This document shows, piece by piece, positions 9,089 to 16,655 of a stretch of 64,000 bases of DNA. The DNA lies in the NCBI GenBank assembly GCA_017312345.1, contig BLAA01000001.1, positions 1,798,001 through 1,862,000 on the forward strand, read 5' to 3'. The stretch's first letter is position 1; the number at the start of each line of letters is the position of its first letter. Under the pieces are notes generated by a model. It saw only the letters and a list, made by a program, of their open reading frames with translations. It was not told where the DNA came from and searched no databases. This stretch comes from Candidatus Denitrolinea symbiosum. GTDB lineage: Bacteria > Chloroflexota > Anaerolineae > Anaerolineales > Villigracilaceae. Position numbers and translations under genes: made by a program.

Positions 9089-9400
9089 CTAGGCCAGGTG
9101 TCCGACGATGCGCTGGTGGACTTCCTCGGCGTTCATATCCAACACCGAGATCAACTTGTCCCGCCCGCCCGCGCCGGCCACGATGTCAATGTGCGACTTC
9201 GGCGCGCCGAGAATCCCCGCCAGGAATTTGATCAACTCGTCGTTGGCCTTTCCCTCGTGCGCGGGCGCGGTGAGATGGATCTTCACCGTCCCGTCGCTTT
9301 GGATCTCCACGATCTCGTTGCGGCTGGCGCGCGGCGTGACGCGCACGGCCAACGCCGCGCCCTTTTTTCCGTCGTGCAGGCGATAGGTTCGTTTGGACAT
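9089..9400 (-). CDS. DUF167/YggU family protein
   Basis: 103 residues. The sequence contains the DUF167 core: RVTPRASRNEI, then IHLTAPAHEGKANDELIKFLA and the ending strand-helix (SHIDIVAGAGGRDKLISV). Family members are small alpha/beta proteins of unknown biochemical role, commonly encoded beside yggT and yggS. Here it is the last gene of that cluster, 2 bases after the YggT stop codon, and is followed by a terminator. Confidence 0.9.
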   Translation of the reverse strand: MSKRTYRLHDGKKGAALAVRVTPRASRNEIVEIQSDGTVKIHLTAPAHEGKANDELIKFLAGILGAPKSHIDIVAGAGGRDKLISVLDMNAEEVHQRIVGHLA

Positions 9401-9402
9401 GG

Positions 9403-9669
9403 CTACCTCAAGGAGTTCAAAAGATTGACCAGCGCGGTCTGAATCACGGAAATTAGCAAAACCAGGATGATCGGGCTGATATCGAACATACCGATCAGCG
9501 GGACCGCGCGCCGGATCGGGTTGAGCAGCGGCCCGACGATTCGGTCGAGCGCCCGACGCAACGGGTGGTACGGATCCATGAACCAGGTCAGGGCGACATC
9601 CAGGATGACCAACAGGATCAGCAAAGAGCCAATGAAATTGATGGAGCGGATCAAAAGGATGATGAACAA
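9403..9669 (-). CDS. YggT family membrane protein
   Basis: 88 residues with two hydrophobic segments (about 2-24 and 62-82) flanking the conserved loop WFMDPYHPLRRALDRIVGPLLNPIRRAVP, in which the Pro/Arg pattern is diagnostic of YggT (Ycf19 relatives). The family is linked to osmotic tolerance, cell division or membrane protein assembly in different bacteria. Its place between YggS and YggU is conserved in many phyla. Confidence 0.9.
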   Translation of the reverse strand: MFIILLIRSINFIGSLLILLVILDVALTWFMDPYHPLRRALDRIVGPLLNPIRRAVPLIGMFDISPIILVLLISVIQTALVNLLNSLR

Positions 9670-9729
9670 AATTACCTCGTTTTATTTGACGTCTTGCGCG
9701 CGGCGTCGGGCGCGCTTCTGCAAGACGCT

Positions 9730-10458
9730 CTATTCCTGACGTTTGAGCGGCCGCGGCCCTACGATGGCGGTCCCCACGCGGACGAGAGTCGCGCCCTCCT
9801 CCACGCCCGCTTCGAAGTCCGCGCTGGTACCCATCGAGAGTTGGGACCAGTCCGCGCTGGGAAAGCGCCCTGCAAGAAAATCGCGCAGGCGTCGCAGTTT
9901 CTGGAAGTAAGGCCGCGCCCGTTCGGGTTCTGTGAAGAGCGGAGGCATCGTCATTAAACCGCGAACGCGCAGGTTCTTTAGTTTTAATATTATATCAATT
10001 TCCGCGAGGAGCGCGGGCCAGCGCGTTTCGTCGGACGCGGACCAGCCGAACTTGCTCGCCTCGTCTCCGACGTTGAACTCCAGCAGGACGGGCAGGACGC
10101 GTCCCGCCGCGAATCGGTCGAGACGCGTCGCCAGTTTCAGGCTGTCGAGCGAGTGGAGCAGGGAGAAATTTTCGGGGATCAATCCCGCCTTGCGCGATTG
10201 GACGTGGCCGATCATGTGCCACTCCACGCCCGCCGCGCCGATGGCCTGGATCTTCCCGACGGCTTCCTCGGGATAGTTCTCGCCCAGGATCTTCACGCCT
10301 GCTTCGACGGCGGCCTCTACAACCTCGCGCGGCTGGGACTTGGTGACCACCACCAATTTTGTGGAGCCAGTCGCGCGCCCCGCGCGTTTTTCCGCCGCGG
10401 CAATGCGCGCCAGAGTCTGTTCGTAGCGTTCGCGGATGGAATCGGAGAGGGCGGACAT
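9730..10458 (-). CDS. PLP homeostasis protein YggS/PROSC family
   Basis: 242 residues forming a single TIM-barrel pyridoxal-phosphate protein without known enzymatic activity. KLVVVTKSQPREVVEAAVEAG contains the PLP-binding lysine near residue 38. It is followed by ILGENYPEEAVGKI, EWHMIGHVQSRKA and the phosphate-binding end LSMGTSADFEAGVEEGATLVRVGTAIVG. The role is carrier/homeostasis of PLP in the cytoplasm. It lies in a minus-strand gene string 29 bases after pgeF and 60 bases before yggT. Confidence 0.93.
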   Translation of the reverse strand: MSALSDSIRERYEQTLARIAAAEKRAGRATGSTKLVVVTKSQPREVVEAAVEAGVKILGENYPEEAVGKIQAIGAAGVEWHMIGHVQSRKAGLIPENFSLLHSLDSLKLATRLDRFAAGRVLPVLLEFNVGDEASKFGWSASDETRWPALLAEIDIILKLKNLRVRGLMTMPPLFTEPERARPYFQKLRRLRDFLAGRFPSADWSQLSMGTSADFEAGVEEGATLVRVGTAIVGPRPLKRQE

Positions 10459-10487
10459 GAGGATATTTTAGCAGGAACCGGGTTTTG

Positions 10488-11261
10488 TCATAACCCGATC
10501 AGCGCGCCGAAGCGCCCGGTCTTTCCTTTTTCGGCGCGGTGCGAGAACCAGTCGTCGAGGCGGCAGGCCGTGCAGAGACCCGCCACCTCGACCTCCGTCA
10601 CGCCCGCGGCTTCCAGTTGGAGACGGTTGGCGCGCCACAGGTCGAGGCGGAATTTCCCGTTGCGCGGCTCGAGCAGGGACTCGGCGTCTTTCCCGAACGC
10701 GGCGCGGACCTGCGCGGCCACGTCCGCGCCGACTTCGTAGTGGTCGGGACCGATGGAGGGGCCGATGGCGGCGCGCACGTCGCGCGGGTCCACATTGTAG
10801 CGGGCGCGCAGGGCTTCCAGCGCGGCCTTCGCCACGTTGCGGACCGTCCCCAGCCAGCCCGCGTGGGCGAGCGCGATCACGCCTTTTTGGGACGCGTAAA
10901 AAAAGAGCGGGACGCAGTCGGCGTAGCGCATGAAGAGGGTGACTGCCGCCCGGTCTGTCGTGACGATGTCGGCCTGGGGAGGCTTGAGGGCGAGGTCGCG
11001 CGGCGCGTCGGCGTGGACCACGTCGGTCCCGTGGACCAGCCAGACGTCGTGGATGGAGGCGGGGTCGCGTCCGAGCGCGGAGAGGGCCCGGAGACGGTTT
11101 TCGCGCACGTGGGCGAGGTCGTCTCCCACGCTTCCGCCGAGGTTGAGCGAATCCCACGGCGCGGGGCTGACTCCGCCCCGGCGTGTGAAGACGGCGTGAG
11201 TCAATCCCGCGAGGTTGTCGAAGGTGAAGTAGCGGAGTCCGTTGGCGGAGTGGAAGGGCAT
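10488..11261 (-). CDS. pgeF: PgeF/YfiH family purine nucleoside phosphorylase-like (laccase-domain) protein
   Basis: 257 residues from ATG 11261, two bases downstream of the preceding stop. Metal-site motifs are visible: WLVHGTDVV (His), RYADCVPLFF (Cys) and LAHAGWLGTVRNV (His). This is the zinc-binding Cu-oxidase_4/YfiH fold, now known from characterised members to act on purine nucleosides and to repair wrong amino acids in peptidoglycan precursors. The long in-frame upstream extension to 11597 overlaps the Grx-DUF2085 gene and is not credible protein. Confidence 0.9.
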   Translation of the reverse strand: MPFHSANGLRYFTFDNLAGLTHAVFTRRGGVSPAPWDSLNLGGSVGDDLAHVRENRLRALSALGRDPASIHDVWLVHGTDVVHADAPRDLALKPPQADIVTTDRAAVTLFMRYADCVPLFFYASQKGVIALAHAGWLGTVRNVAKAALEALRARYNVDPRDVRAAIGPSIGPDHYEVGADVAAQVRAAFGKDAESLLEPRNGKFRLDLWRANRLQLEAAGVTEVEVAGLCTACRLDDWFSHRAEKGKTGRFGALIGL

Positions 11262-11263
11262 TT

Positions 11264-12277
11264 CTATTTCGCGACCGCGAATTTTTTGATGAAGAATTGG
11301 CGCGTCTCGGCCATGGACTCTTCGATGTAGGGGTAGGCGAACCAGGCGGTACTGACGCCGAAGAGCAGGCCGGTGAGGACGCGCAGGAAGGGCGTCGACT
11401 CGCGGTAGGCGAGGAAGGACGACAGCCAATCCCAGTTGAACTGGCTGAAGAGTTGCGAGAAGCCGTCCAGCCCGATGGGGCCGAGGCCGAGGACGATCCA
11501 GATCGTCCAATGCAGGGGCGGGATGCGGCGTTTCGTGGCCGCGAAGAGGAGGCCGAAGAGGAAGATGCCTGAGTAGATGGCGACGTCGCGCTCGCATAGC
11601 GCCACTTTGTAGCCGACGGCCGGGTTGCCGATGAATTCGCGGGCCGTGAGGCGTTCGAGGCTTTGCGGGTTGGAGAGGTCTTTCAGTCCCGTGATCTGGT
11701 CGAAAGTTTCGATACCTTTCATGCCCGCTTCCTGGAGGGGATAGTAGGGCTGCGCGCCGAAGAGGAAGAAGGAACGGAATCCGAACTGGTGGCAGAGCGG
11801 ACTGTAGATGGTGTAGACGACGCGCGCCGGTATTTCCGCGCCCGCTTCCATGAAGATGGGCGCGAGGAAGGGCAGGCCGACGTACAGGAAAATGATGAAG
11901 TTGAGCAGGAGGAGATAATGCCTGGAAAGCCAGAACGAGACGCGGTCGGAGGAGGTGATCTCCTGGCCGCGGCGGACGCGGGCTTCGTGTTCCGCGCCGC
12001 CGATCTTGTCCAGCTGGCCGCGGCGGTCGAGGGCCGCGCCGAGCGTCATCTGGATCTGCTGACGGCTGACGGGCGCGGACAGGGTGTAGGGTCCGATCTC
12101 GAGGATGGGAATGGAAGCGGAATACTTCTTGAGCAGCGCGGGATCGGATTCGATGTCCACTTCCGCGAGGCGGTGGGGGTAATCCTTTTCGAGCGCGGCC
12201 AGTTCGGCTTTGACTTCGTCGCAGAGTTTACAGTCTTTGCGGGTGTAGAGGGTAACGGTAAGCAAGGGAGTCTCCAT
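11264..12277 (-). CDS. Fusion of glutaredoxin-like domain and DUF2085 membrane domain
   Basis: 337 residues. Residues 1-80 are a glutaredoxin/thioredoxin-like fold with CKLC (YTRKDCKLCDEVKAEL) and a cis-Pro-like ILEIGPYTLS strand. A linker leads to a DUF2085 integral membrane domain (about 125-330) with the family motifs YSPLCHQFGFRSFFLFG and LCERDVAIYSGIF, where conserved Cys/His may bind metal. About five membrane segments are seen. It lies directly downstream of ccdA, whose product carries electrons across the membrane, so a redox partnership is plausible but inferred. pgeF follows with a 2-base gap. Confidence 0.85.
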   Translation of the reverse strand: METPLLTVTLYTRKDCKLCDEVKAELAALEKDYPHRLAEVDIESDPALLKKYSASIPILEIGPYTLSAPVSRQQIQMTLGAALDRRGQLDKIGGAEHEARVRRGQEITSSDRVSFWLSRHYLLLLNFIIFLYVGLPFLAPIFMEAGAEIPARVVYTIYSPLCHQFGFRSFFLFGAQPYYPLQEAGMKGIETFDQITGLKDLSNPQSLERLTAREFIGNPAVGYKVALCERDVAIYSGIFLFGLLFAATKRRIPPLHWTIWIVLGLGPIGLDGFSQLFSQFNWDWLSSFLAYRESTPFLRVLTGLLFGVSTAWFAYPYIEESMAETRQFFIKKFAVAK

Positions 12278-12321
12278 GTGGGACGCGGCTGGAAGCCGCG
12301 CGAAGCGTTGGCCGGTTGATT

Positions 12322-13047
12322 TTACAGCCCGAAGTCAATCCAGAAGAATTGTCCGCGCTGGGCGATGAGCGCGAAGACGCCGGTGAACAGCATGCCGCCA
12401 ATGACGACGAGGATGACGCCCATGCCGATTTCCACGTAACGCATGACCCTGGCGTGTTTGCGGAGGATGTTGGAGACCCAGCCGATTCCCAGCGCGGCCG
12501 CCAGGAAGGGGATGGCCAGCCCGGCGGAATAGGCCGTCAGCAGTTTGCCGCCCAGGATCAAGTCGCCGCCGTTGAGCGCCAGCGTGAGGATCGCCCCCAG
12601 CACGGGGCCGACGCATGGCGCCCACCCGGCGGAGAAGAAGACCCCCATCAGCGCGGAGGAGAGGTATCTCAGTTTGGGATCGGGCAGGGTGTGGACGCGT
12701 ACGTCGTATTCGAGGAAGGGGATGCGGAATATGCCGATCATGTGCAGCCCGAAGACGATCACGATGAGACCGCCGATCTTTGCCAGCCAGACGCGCAGGT
12801 CGTAGAGGAACGCGCCGGCCACGGACGCGGCGAGGCCGAGGAAGATGAAGACGACGCTGAAGCCGAGGACGAAGGCCAGTCCGTGAGCGAAGGTGGTCCA
12901 GCGGTTGTTTTCGCCGCCCTCGCCGCCCGCGGCGCGCCCGCCGAGGTAGCCGATGTAGGCCGGGACGAGCGAGAACACGCACGGCGAAAGGAAGGAAGCG
13001 AGGCCTGCCAGCAGGGCGAGGCCGATGGTGATGTTGGAAATATCCAT
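12322..13047 (-). CDS. ccdA: Cytochrome c biogenesis protein CcdA (DsbD transmembrane type)
   Basis: 241 residues, about six membrane segments. The two redox-active cysteines are in the classic contexts SFLSPCVFSLVPAYIGYLGG (Cys22 region) and SAGWAPCVGPVLGAIL. The family moves reducing equivalents from cytoplasmic thioredoxin to extracytoplasmic thiol proteins. The gene starts 11 bases after the L,D-transpeptidase stop and is followed 44 bases later by the glutaredoxin-DUF2085 fusion, suggesting one transcript for cell-surface thiol chemistry. Confidence 0.92.
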   Translation of the reverse strand: MDISNITIGLALLAGLASFLSPCVFSLVPAYIGYLGGRAAGGEGGENNRWTTFAHGLAFVLGFSVVFIFLGLAASVAGAFLYDLRVWLAKIGGLIVIVFGLHMIGIFRIPFLEYDVRVHTLPDPKLRYLSSALMGVFFSAGWAPCVGPVLGAILTLALNGGDLILGGKLLTAYSAGLAIPFLAAALGIGWVSNILRKHARVMRYVEIGMGVILVVIGGMLFTGVFALIAQRGQFFWIDFGL

Positions 13048-13058
13048 GGTTTTTCTGT

Positions 13059-14171
13059 TCAGGCGAATTTTTTATACGCGGCGGTGACTTTTGTGCCGAC
13101 GTTGGGCCAGGTCAACTGCACTTCGGATTGTTTGAGCGTAACGTGCGGGTTCGTCCAGCGCCAGACCCATTTGGCGTCCTGCGGCAGCAGGTTGATGCAC
13201 CCGTGCGAGCGCGGCGTGCCGAAGGCGTTGTGCCAGAACGCGCCGTGGATGGCGACGCCGCCGGTGGCGATGAAGATCGCCCATGGGACGGCGGGCGTGT
13301 CGTAGCCGGCCGCGTCGGCCTGCGAGTTGGCGCCCATCGCGATGGACGGAATTTTGCGGAAGGCGTACATATCTCCGAGAGGCGTCTCGTAGCGGTCCTC
13401 GCCGACCTGCGCGGCGAGGAGACCGGTGGAGACGCGGCAGAAGAAGACTTCGGAGTTGCCCTCGAAGCAGGAGAGCGTTTGGTGATTGATGTCCACCGCG
13501 ATGCGTTTCAGGGCGGGATCCACCTCGGGGTGGATGGGCGCGACCTCCTCCTCCGTCAACACTTTGAGCGCGGCCGCTTCCACCCAGAACATGTCGCCGT
13601 AGCCGTAGCCGTGACCGAAATCCTCGTTGAAGCGGTAGTAGACGACGCCGTTTTCGTTTTTGACCTTGTCGATCCAGACCACCTGCCCGTAGTACAGGCG
13701 CGGGTCCACGCCGCGGTCCAGTTTGAAGTTTTGCGCCCACGGCGCGCGGATGGGCGGGTTGTCAATGATCAAGTCCGCATACGGGACGGTCACTTCGGCC
13801 CAGAAGCCCGGCTCGCCCGCCGGGACAGCCTCGATCGGCGCGTTGGGCAGGTTGCGGACGGGCTGAATGTACGGCGACGGGATGTAGCCGTAGGAGGTCT
13901 CCACCCAGCGCTGGTTGTAGGTGTTGGGATTCTTCACGATGGCGACCATCTCGCGGTTCCATTCCACGATCTGGTCCTCGTATAATTTCCCCGTGACGGG
14001 GCCGTCGAAGCGGGGCTGGGAGAATACGTCCACCGAAAATAGGATGCGTCCCAGCCGTTCCGCAGGCGGGAATTGCGCCAGCTCGAGTTTCTCGAGCGGG
14101 CGGAACGCCAGCGCGCCCAGCCCGAGTCCGGCCAGTTTTAGAAAATCGCGTCGAGAGAGTGGTGTTGTCAT
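13059..14171 (-). CDS. Tat-exported L,D-transpeptidase (YkuD domain)
   Basis: 370 residues from ATG 14171. The N terminus SRRDFLKLAGLGLGALAF is a twin-arginine signal, consistent with tatA/tatC elsewhere in the window. A central region (about 80-230) has an SH3-like repeat pattern. The YkuD catalytic domain is at about 240-355, with the active-site signature HGAFWHN...SHGCIN (nucleophile Cys). The family crosslinks peptidoglycan stem peptides or attaches proteins to them outside the membrane. An earlier in-frame start at 14210 would place extra residues before the Tat motif and is less likely. Confidence 0.9.
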   Translation of the reverse strand: MTTPLSRRDFLKLAGLGLGALAFRPLEKLELAQFPPAERLGRILFSVDVFSQPRFDGPVTGKLYEDQIVEWNREMVAIVKNPNTYNQRWVETSYGYIPSPYIQPVRNLPNAPIEAVPAGEPGFWAEVTVPYADLIIDNPPIRAPWAQNFKLDRGVDPRLYYGQVVWIDKVKNENGVVYYRFNEDFGHGYGYGDMFWVEAAALKVLTEEEVAPIHPEVDPALKRIAVDINHQTLSCFEGNSEVFFCRVSTGLLAAQVGEDRYETPLGDMYAFRKIPSIAMGANSQADAAGYDTPAVPWAIFIATGGVAIHGAFWHNAFGTPRSHGCINLLPQDAKWVWRWTNPHVTLKQSEVQLTWPNVGTKVTAAYKKFA

Positions 14172-14286
14172 CGGTTCAACCAGAATGAATTGCCGCAAGG
14201 ATACCCGCAAAGAGGGGGAGCGTCAACGGGGAGGTGAGATGGTCTTAATCCTGGGCGCGCGGACGGCGCGGATTTTGCAGGCGCGC

Positions 14287-14946
14287 TCAATTTTTGAAAA
14301 AAGATTCCAGCGCGCGCAGGCACTCCGCGCTGACCTTATGCCCGACCTCGGCTTCGCAATACGTGACCTGCGCCCCCGCCTGTTCGAGCAGCGACATCGA
14401 AGCGCGGGCGCGGTCAATCGGCACGAGGTTGTCCTGCGTGCCGTGCGCCACGAAAACCTGCTTCCCCGCCAGCGGTTTTTTGACGATGATCTCGTCCATG
14501 CCCGACGGCATGAAGCCCGCCAGGATCGCGGCCTTGCGGATTCTTTCTGGATGCAGACAGGACAGCACATTCGACAGCGCCGCGCCCTGACTGAACCCTG
14601 CCACATCGAACTGCGCCGCATCCACCTGACGTTGGGCCGCGTACGCGTCCACGAGGCGGATCAACGCCTCGGCCGCGTCGCGCAGGTCGTCGAGATGGGG
14701 ACGCCCGAAGGAGTCCGCGCGAGGCGGACGCCAGGAGTAGCCTCCCTGCGGCGAGGGGTGGAGTCCGCGCGGGGCGAGGATCAGGTAATCGGTCGGGAAG
14801 TTGCGGGCGAAGACCCACATCGAGTTTTCGTCCCCCGTCCAGCCGTGGAGCATGAGGAGCAGGCGCGCGGGAGTCCGTTCGGGAGTCCGCACGCGCAGCG
14901 TCCAGTTTTCGAAGGTTTCAAAGACGGTGTTATTTACGGCCTGCAC
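14287..14946 (-). CDS. Phospholipase/carboxylesterase family alpha/beta hydrolase
   Basis: 219 residues. The catalytic triad is visible: GFSQGAAL (Ser nucleophile), AHGTQDNLVP (Asp) and EVGHKVSAE (His). LLMLHGWTGDENSMWVFAR supplies the oxyanion-hole strand. No signal peptide, so it acts in the cytoplasm on an unknown ester. Its start overlaps the end of the upstream small membrane protein by 17 bases, implying translational coupling. Confidence 0.9.
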   Translation of the reverse strand: MQAVNNTVFETFENWTLRVRTPERTPARLLLMLHGWTGDENSMWVFARNFPTDYLILAPRGLHPSPQGGYSWRPPRADSFGRPHLDDLRDAAEALIRLVDAYAAQRQVDAAQFDVAGFSQGAALSNVLSCLHPERIRKAAILAGFMPSGMDEIIVKKPLAGKQVFVAHGTQDNLVPIDRARASMSLLEQAGAQVTYCEAEVGHKVSAECLRALESFFKN

Positions 14947-15157
14947 GTTTGAGGATCCAATCTATGATGAAAAATATTCCGACGATGAGGACCACGGGAG
15001 CGAGACCGGCCAACATGCAGACCAGTCCCAGCCCCGCGCCGCCCGCGCCGTAGCGCCACCAGATCAGCCCGCCGCCGACGAGAAAGAGAATCAGCAGCGC
15101 GCCGATGACGAGACGGCGGTCGGTTTGTTTGGCGTAGTCGCGTAAATTGCGTTTCAT
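14930..15157 (-). CDS. Small two-span membrane protein
   Basis: 75 residues with a basic cytoplasmic N terminus (MKRNLRDYAKQTDRRL) and two hydrophobic helices (about 17-34 and 42-66) ending in DWILKRAGRK. No family recognised. The overlap with the esterase gene supports it being a real coding region. Confidence 0.7.
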   Translation of the reverse strand: MKRNLRDYAKQTDRRLVIGALLILFLVGGGLIWWRYGAGGAGLGLVCMLAGLAPVVLIVGIFFIIDWILKRAGRK

Positions 15158-15184
15158 GGTTATCCAAAATTATTGCGAACGTAG

Positions 15185-15310
15185 GGGCAGACCTGTGTGT
15201 CTGCCCAGAGGCGAACGCCGTGTCTGCCCAGAGGCGAACACCATGTCTGCCCAGAGGCGAACGCCGTGTCTGCCCAGAGGCGAACGCCGTGTCTGCCCAG
15301 AGGCGAACAC
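15185..15310. repeat. 23-bp tandem repeat, five copies, with leading hairpin
   Basis: The core TCTGCCCAGAGGCGAAC recurs at 15200, 15223, 15246, 15269 and 15292, an exact 23-bp period. The first copy also pairs with a preceding arm (GGGCAGAC at 15185-15192 with GTCTGCCC at 15199-15206). The period is not a multiple of three, there are no spacers, and no convincing gene covers it. It lies between a small membrane protein and the CPBP gene. Confidence 0.9.
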
Positions 15311-15329
15311 AGAAATTCGCCCCAACGTT

Positions 15330-15959
15330 TCATATCGTAGACCAAACAGCCAGCAGAATACTTACGTCCGCCGCCATGTGGAAGAGCGTGGACGCCAGCA
15401 TGGAGGTCTCGGCGCGGTTTACCTGTCTCCACATCCAGCCCGCGAACGCGAGGACGACGAACGCGGCGGCCAGCCAGACGAGCGGGAAGAACGGCGCGAG
15501 GATGACAAGGTGGAATCCCGCAAAGGCCGCATCACGAAAAATTGGATGTCTCGCCGCGCTTCCCAGCCAGCCGCGCCAGTAACTCTCCTCCAGCCACGGG
15601 TTGACGAGCGCGCTGTAGACGATGAAGAGCGGCCAGCCGCGCGGCGTCAGTCCCCAGGCGAGGAGCGCGTCCGCCAGTTTGGGCGAGGCGTGGAGGAACG
15701 GCCAGAGCAGATAAAGCAGGATGCCCGCCGAGCAGCCCGCCGCCGCGTAAAGGAGAGTCGTCCAGATCGGCGCTTTGAGGCGGAACTGATCCAGCCGCGG
15801 CCAGGAGCGCGTCCGCGTGACCAGCGCGGCGATGCCCGCGTGGTAAAGCAGGATCGCCGCCCAACAGCTGCGGAATCCGTACAGTCCCAGCCAGACGGCG
15901 AGGTAGGGCATGAGGAGGCCGATGTGATAGGGGATGGTATTCTGAGAAGATTTGATCAT
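15330..15959 (-). CDS. CPBP-family intramembrane protease-like protein
   Basis: 209 residues, about six hydrophobic segments. The CPBP/CAAX-protease motifs are present in order: EESYWRGW (EExxxR), FAGFHLVIL (FxxxH) and LFHMAADVS (third His). The family contains intramembrane metallo-endopeptidases (Rce1 relatives), often linked to bacteriocin self-immunity or protein processing. It ends just inside the repeat-containing gap and stands alone. Substrate unknown. Confidence 0.8.
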   Translation of the reverse strand: MIKSSQNTIPYHIGLLMPYLAVWLGLYGFRSCWAAILLYHAGIAALVTRTRSWPRLDQFRLKAPIWTTLLYAAAGCSAGILLYLLWPFLHASPKLADALLAWGLTPRGWPLFIVYSALVNPWLEESYWRGWLGSAARHPIFRDAAFAGFHLVILAPFFPLVWLAAAFVVLAFAGWMWRQVNRAETSMLASTLFHMAADVSILLAVWSTI

Positions 15960-16038
15960 CGGAAGAGATGCGAATTCGTTTGTGAGATGATATGGTTAGC
16001 AAGCGAAAATGCACTAAGATTCAGTTATCTGAGATGTA

Positions 16039-16067
16039 TTGACAAAGCATATACGTCTTGCTATACT
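16039..16067 (+). promoter_or_regulatory. Consensus promoter of brnTA, predicted leaderless start
   Basis: TTGACA (16039-16044), a 17-bp spacer ending TGC (extended -10), and TATACT (16062-16067). The brnT ATG is at 16076, where transcription is expected to begin, and there is no Shine-Dalgarno site. BrnTA loci are usually autorepressed by the complex at this position. Confidence 0.7.
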
Positions 16068-16075
16068 TCACTTTG

Positions 16076-16372
16076 ATGGACATCCAGTACACTCTTCACG
16101 GAATCATCTTCGAATGGGACAGCCAGAAAGCGATTGCCAATCTTCGCAAGCATGGAATTTCGTTTGAGCAAGCCTGCGAAGCGTTTTTCGATCCATTTCT
16201 TAATCGTCTCGAAGATGAGATTGTTGATAATGAACTCCGTGAGCGGTTTCTTGGTATGAGCACAAATTGGAAAGTTATCTACATCGTTTATGTTCAACGG
16301 GCCGAGAAATTCAGAATTATTTCTGCGCGTCTGGCAACGCCCGCCGAAAGAGAGACCTATGAAAACCGATAA
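16076..16372 (+). CDS. brnT: BrnT-family ribonuclease toxin
   Basis: 98 residues starting at ATG 16076. The family pattern is clear: FEWDSQKAIANLRKHGISFEQA, then the strand RFLGMSTNWKVIYIVYV and the C-terminal RIISARLATPAERETYE. BrnT is a small RelE-fold RNase that blocks translation and is neutralised by BrnA encoded just downstream. An upstream in-frame start at 16058 falls inside the promoter -10 region and is rejected. The stop overlaps the start of the antitoxin gene by 14 bases, the normal arrangement. Confidence 0.93.
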   Translation: MDIQYTLHGIIFEWDSQKAIANLRKHGISFEQACEAFFDPFLNRLEDEIVDNELRERFLGMSTNWKVIYIVYVQRAEKFRIISARLATPAERETYENR

Positions 16373-16655
16373 ACTTACCCAACGCCTTCAAAAAGATCGT
16401 CCCACGACGATGGTCAGCATTCGCATTCCCAATGATGTAATTGAAGACCTCAAGCGTATTGCGCCTTTGCTTGGATTTTCAGGTTATCAATCCCTCATTA
16501 AAGCCTACGTAGGCCAGGGACTGCGCGCTGATTTGGAACGATTGGAGGGCGGCGTGGATATTTCCTCGTTGATCCAAAGTCTCCGAAAGAAAGGGGTGAA
16601 AGAGGAGATTATTTCCTCTGCTGTGGCTGAGGCGCAGGGATCATACTCTTCTTAA
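16359..16655 (+). CDS. brnA: BrnA-like ribbon-helix-helix antitoxin
   Basis: 98 residues from ATG 16359, inside the end of brnT. The central part (VSIRIPNDVIEDLKRIAP...GYQSLIKAYVGQGL) is a ribbon-helix-helix DNA-binding dimer motif resembling BrnA, where the conserved GYQ-x-x-I-x-A-Y segment is characteristic. The C-terminal third (SSLIQSLRKKGVKEEIISSAV) is longer than in most BrnA and may be a second helix pair that contacts the toxin. The last 15 bases overlap the tail of the convergent patatin gene. Confidence 0.85.
   Translation: MKTDKLTQRLQKDRPTTMVSIRIPNDVIEDLKRIAPLLGFSGYQSLIKAYVGQGLRADLERLEGGVDISSLIQSLRKKGVKEEIISSAVAEAQGSYSS

Noticed and set aside
15196..15310. Possible CRISPR-like array
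   Set aside because: Repeats are head to tail with a 23-bp period and no spacers, and there are no cas genes.
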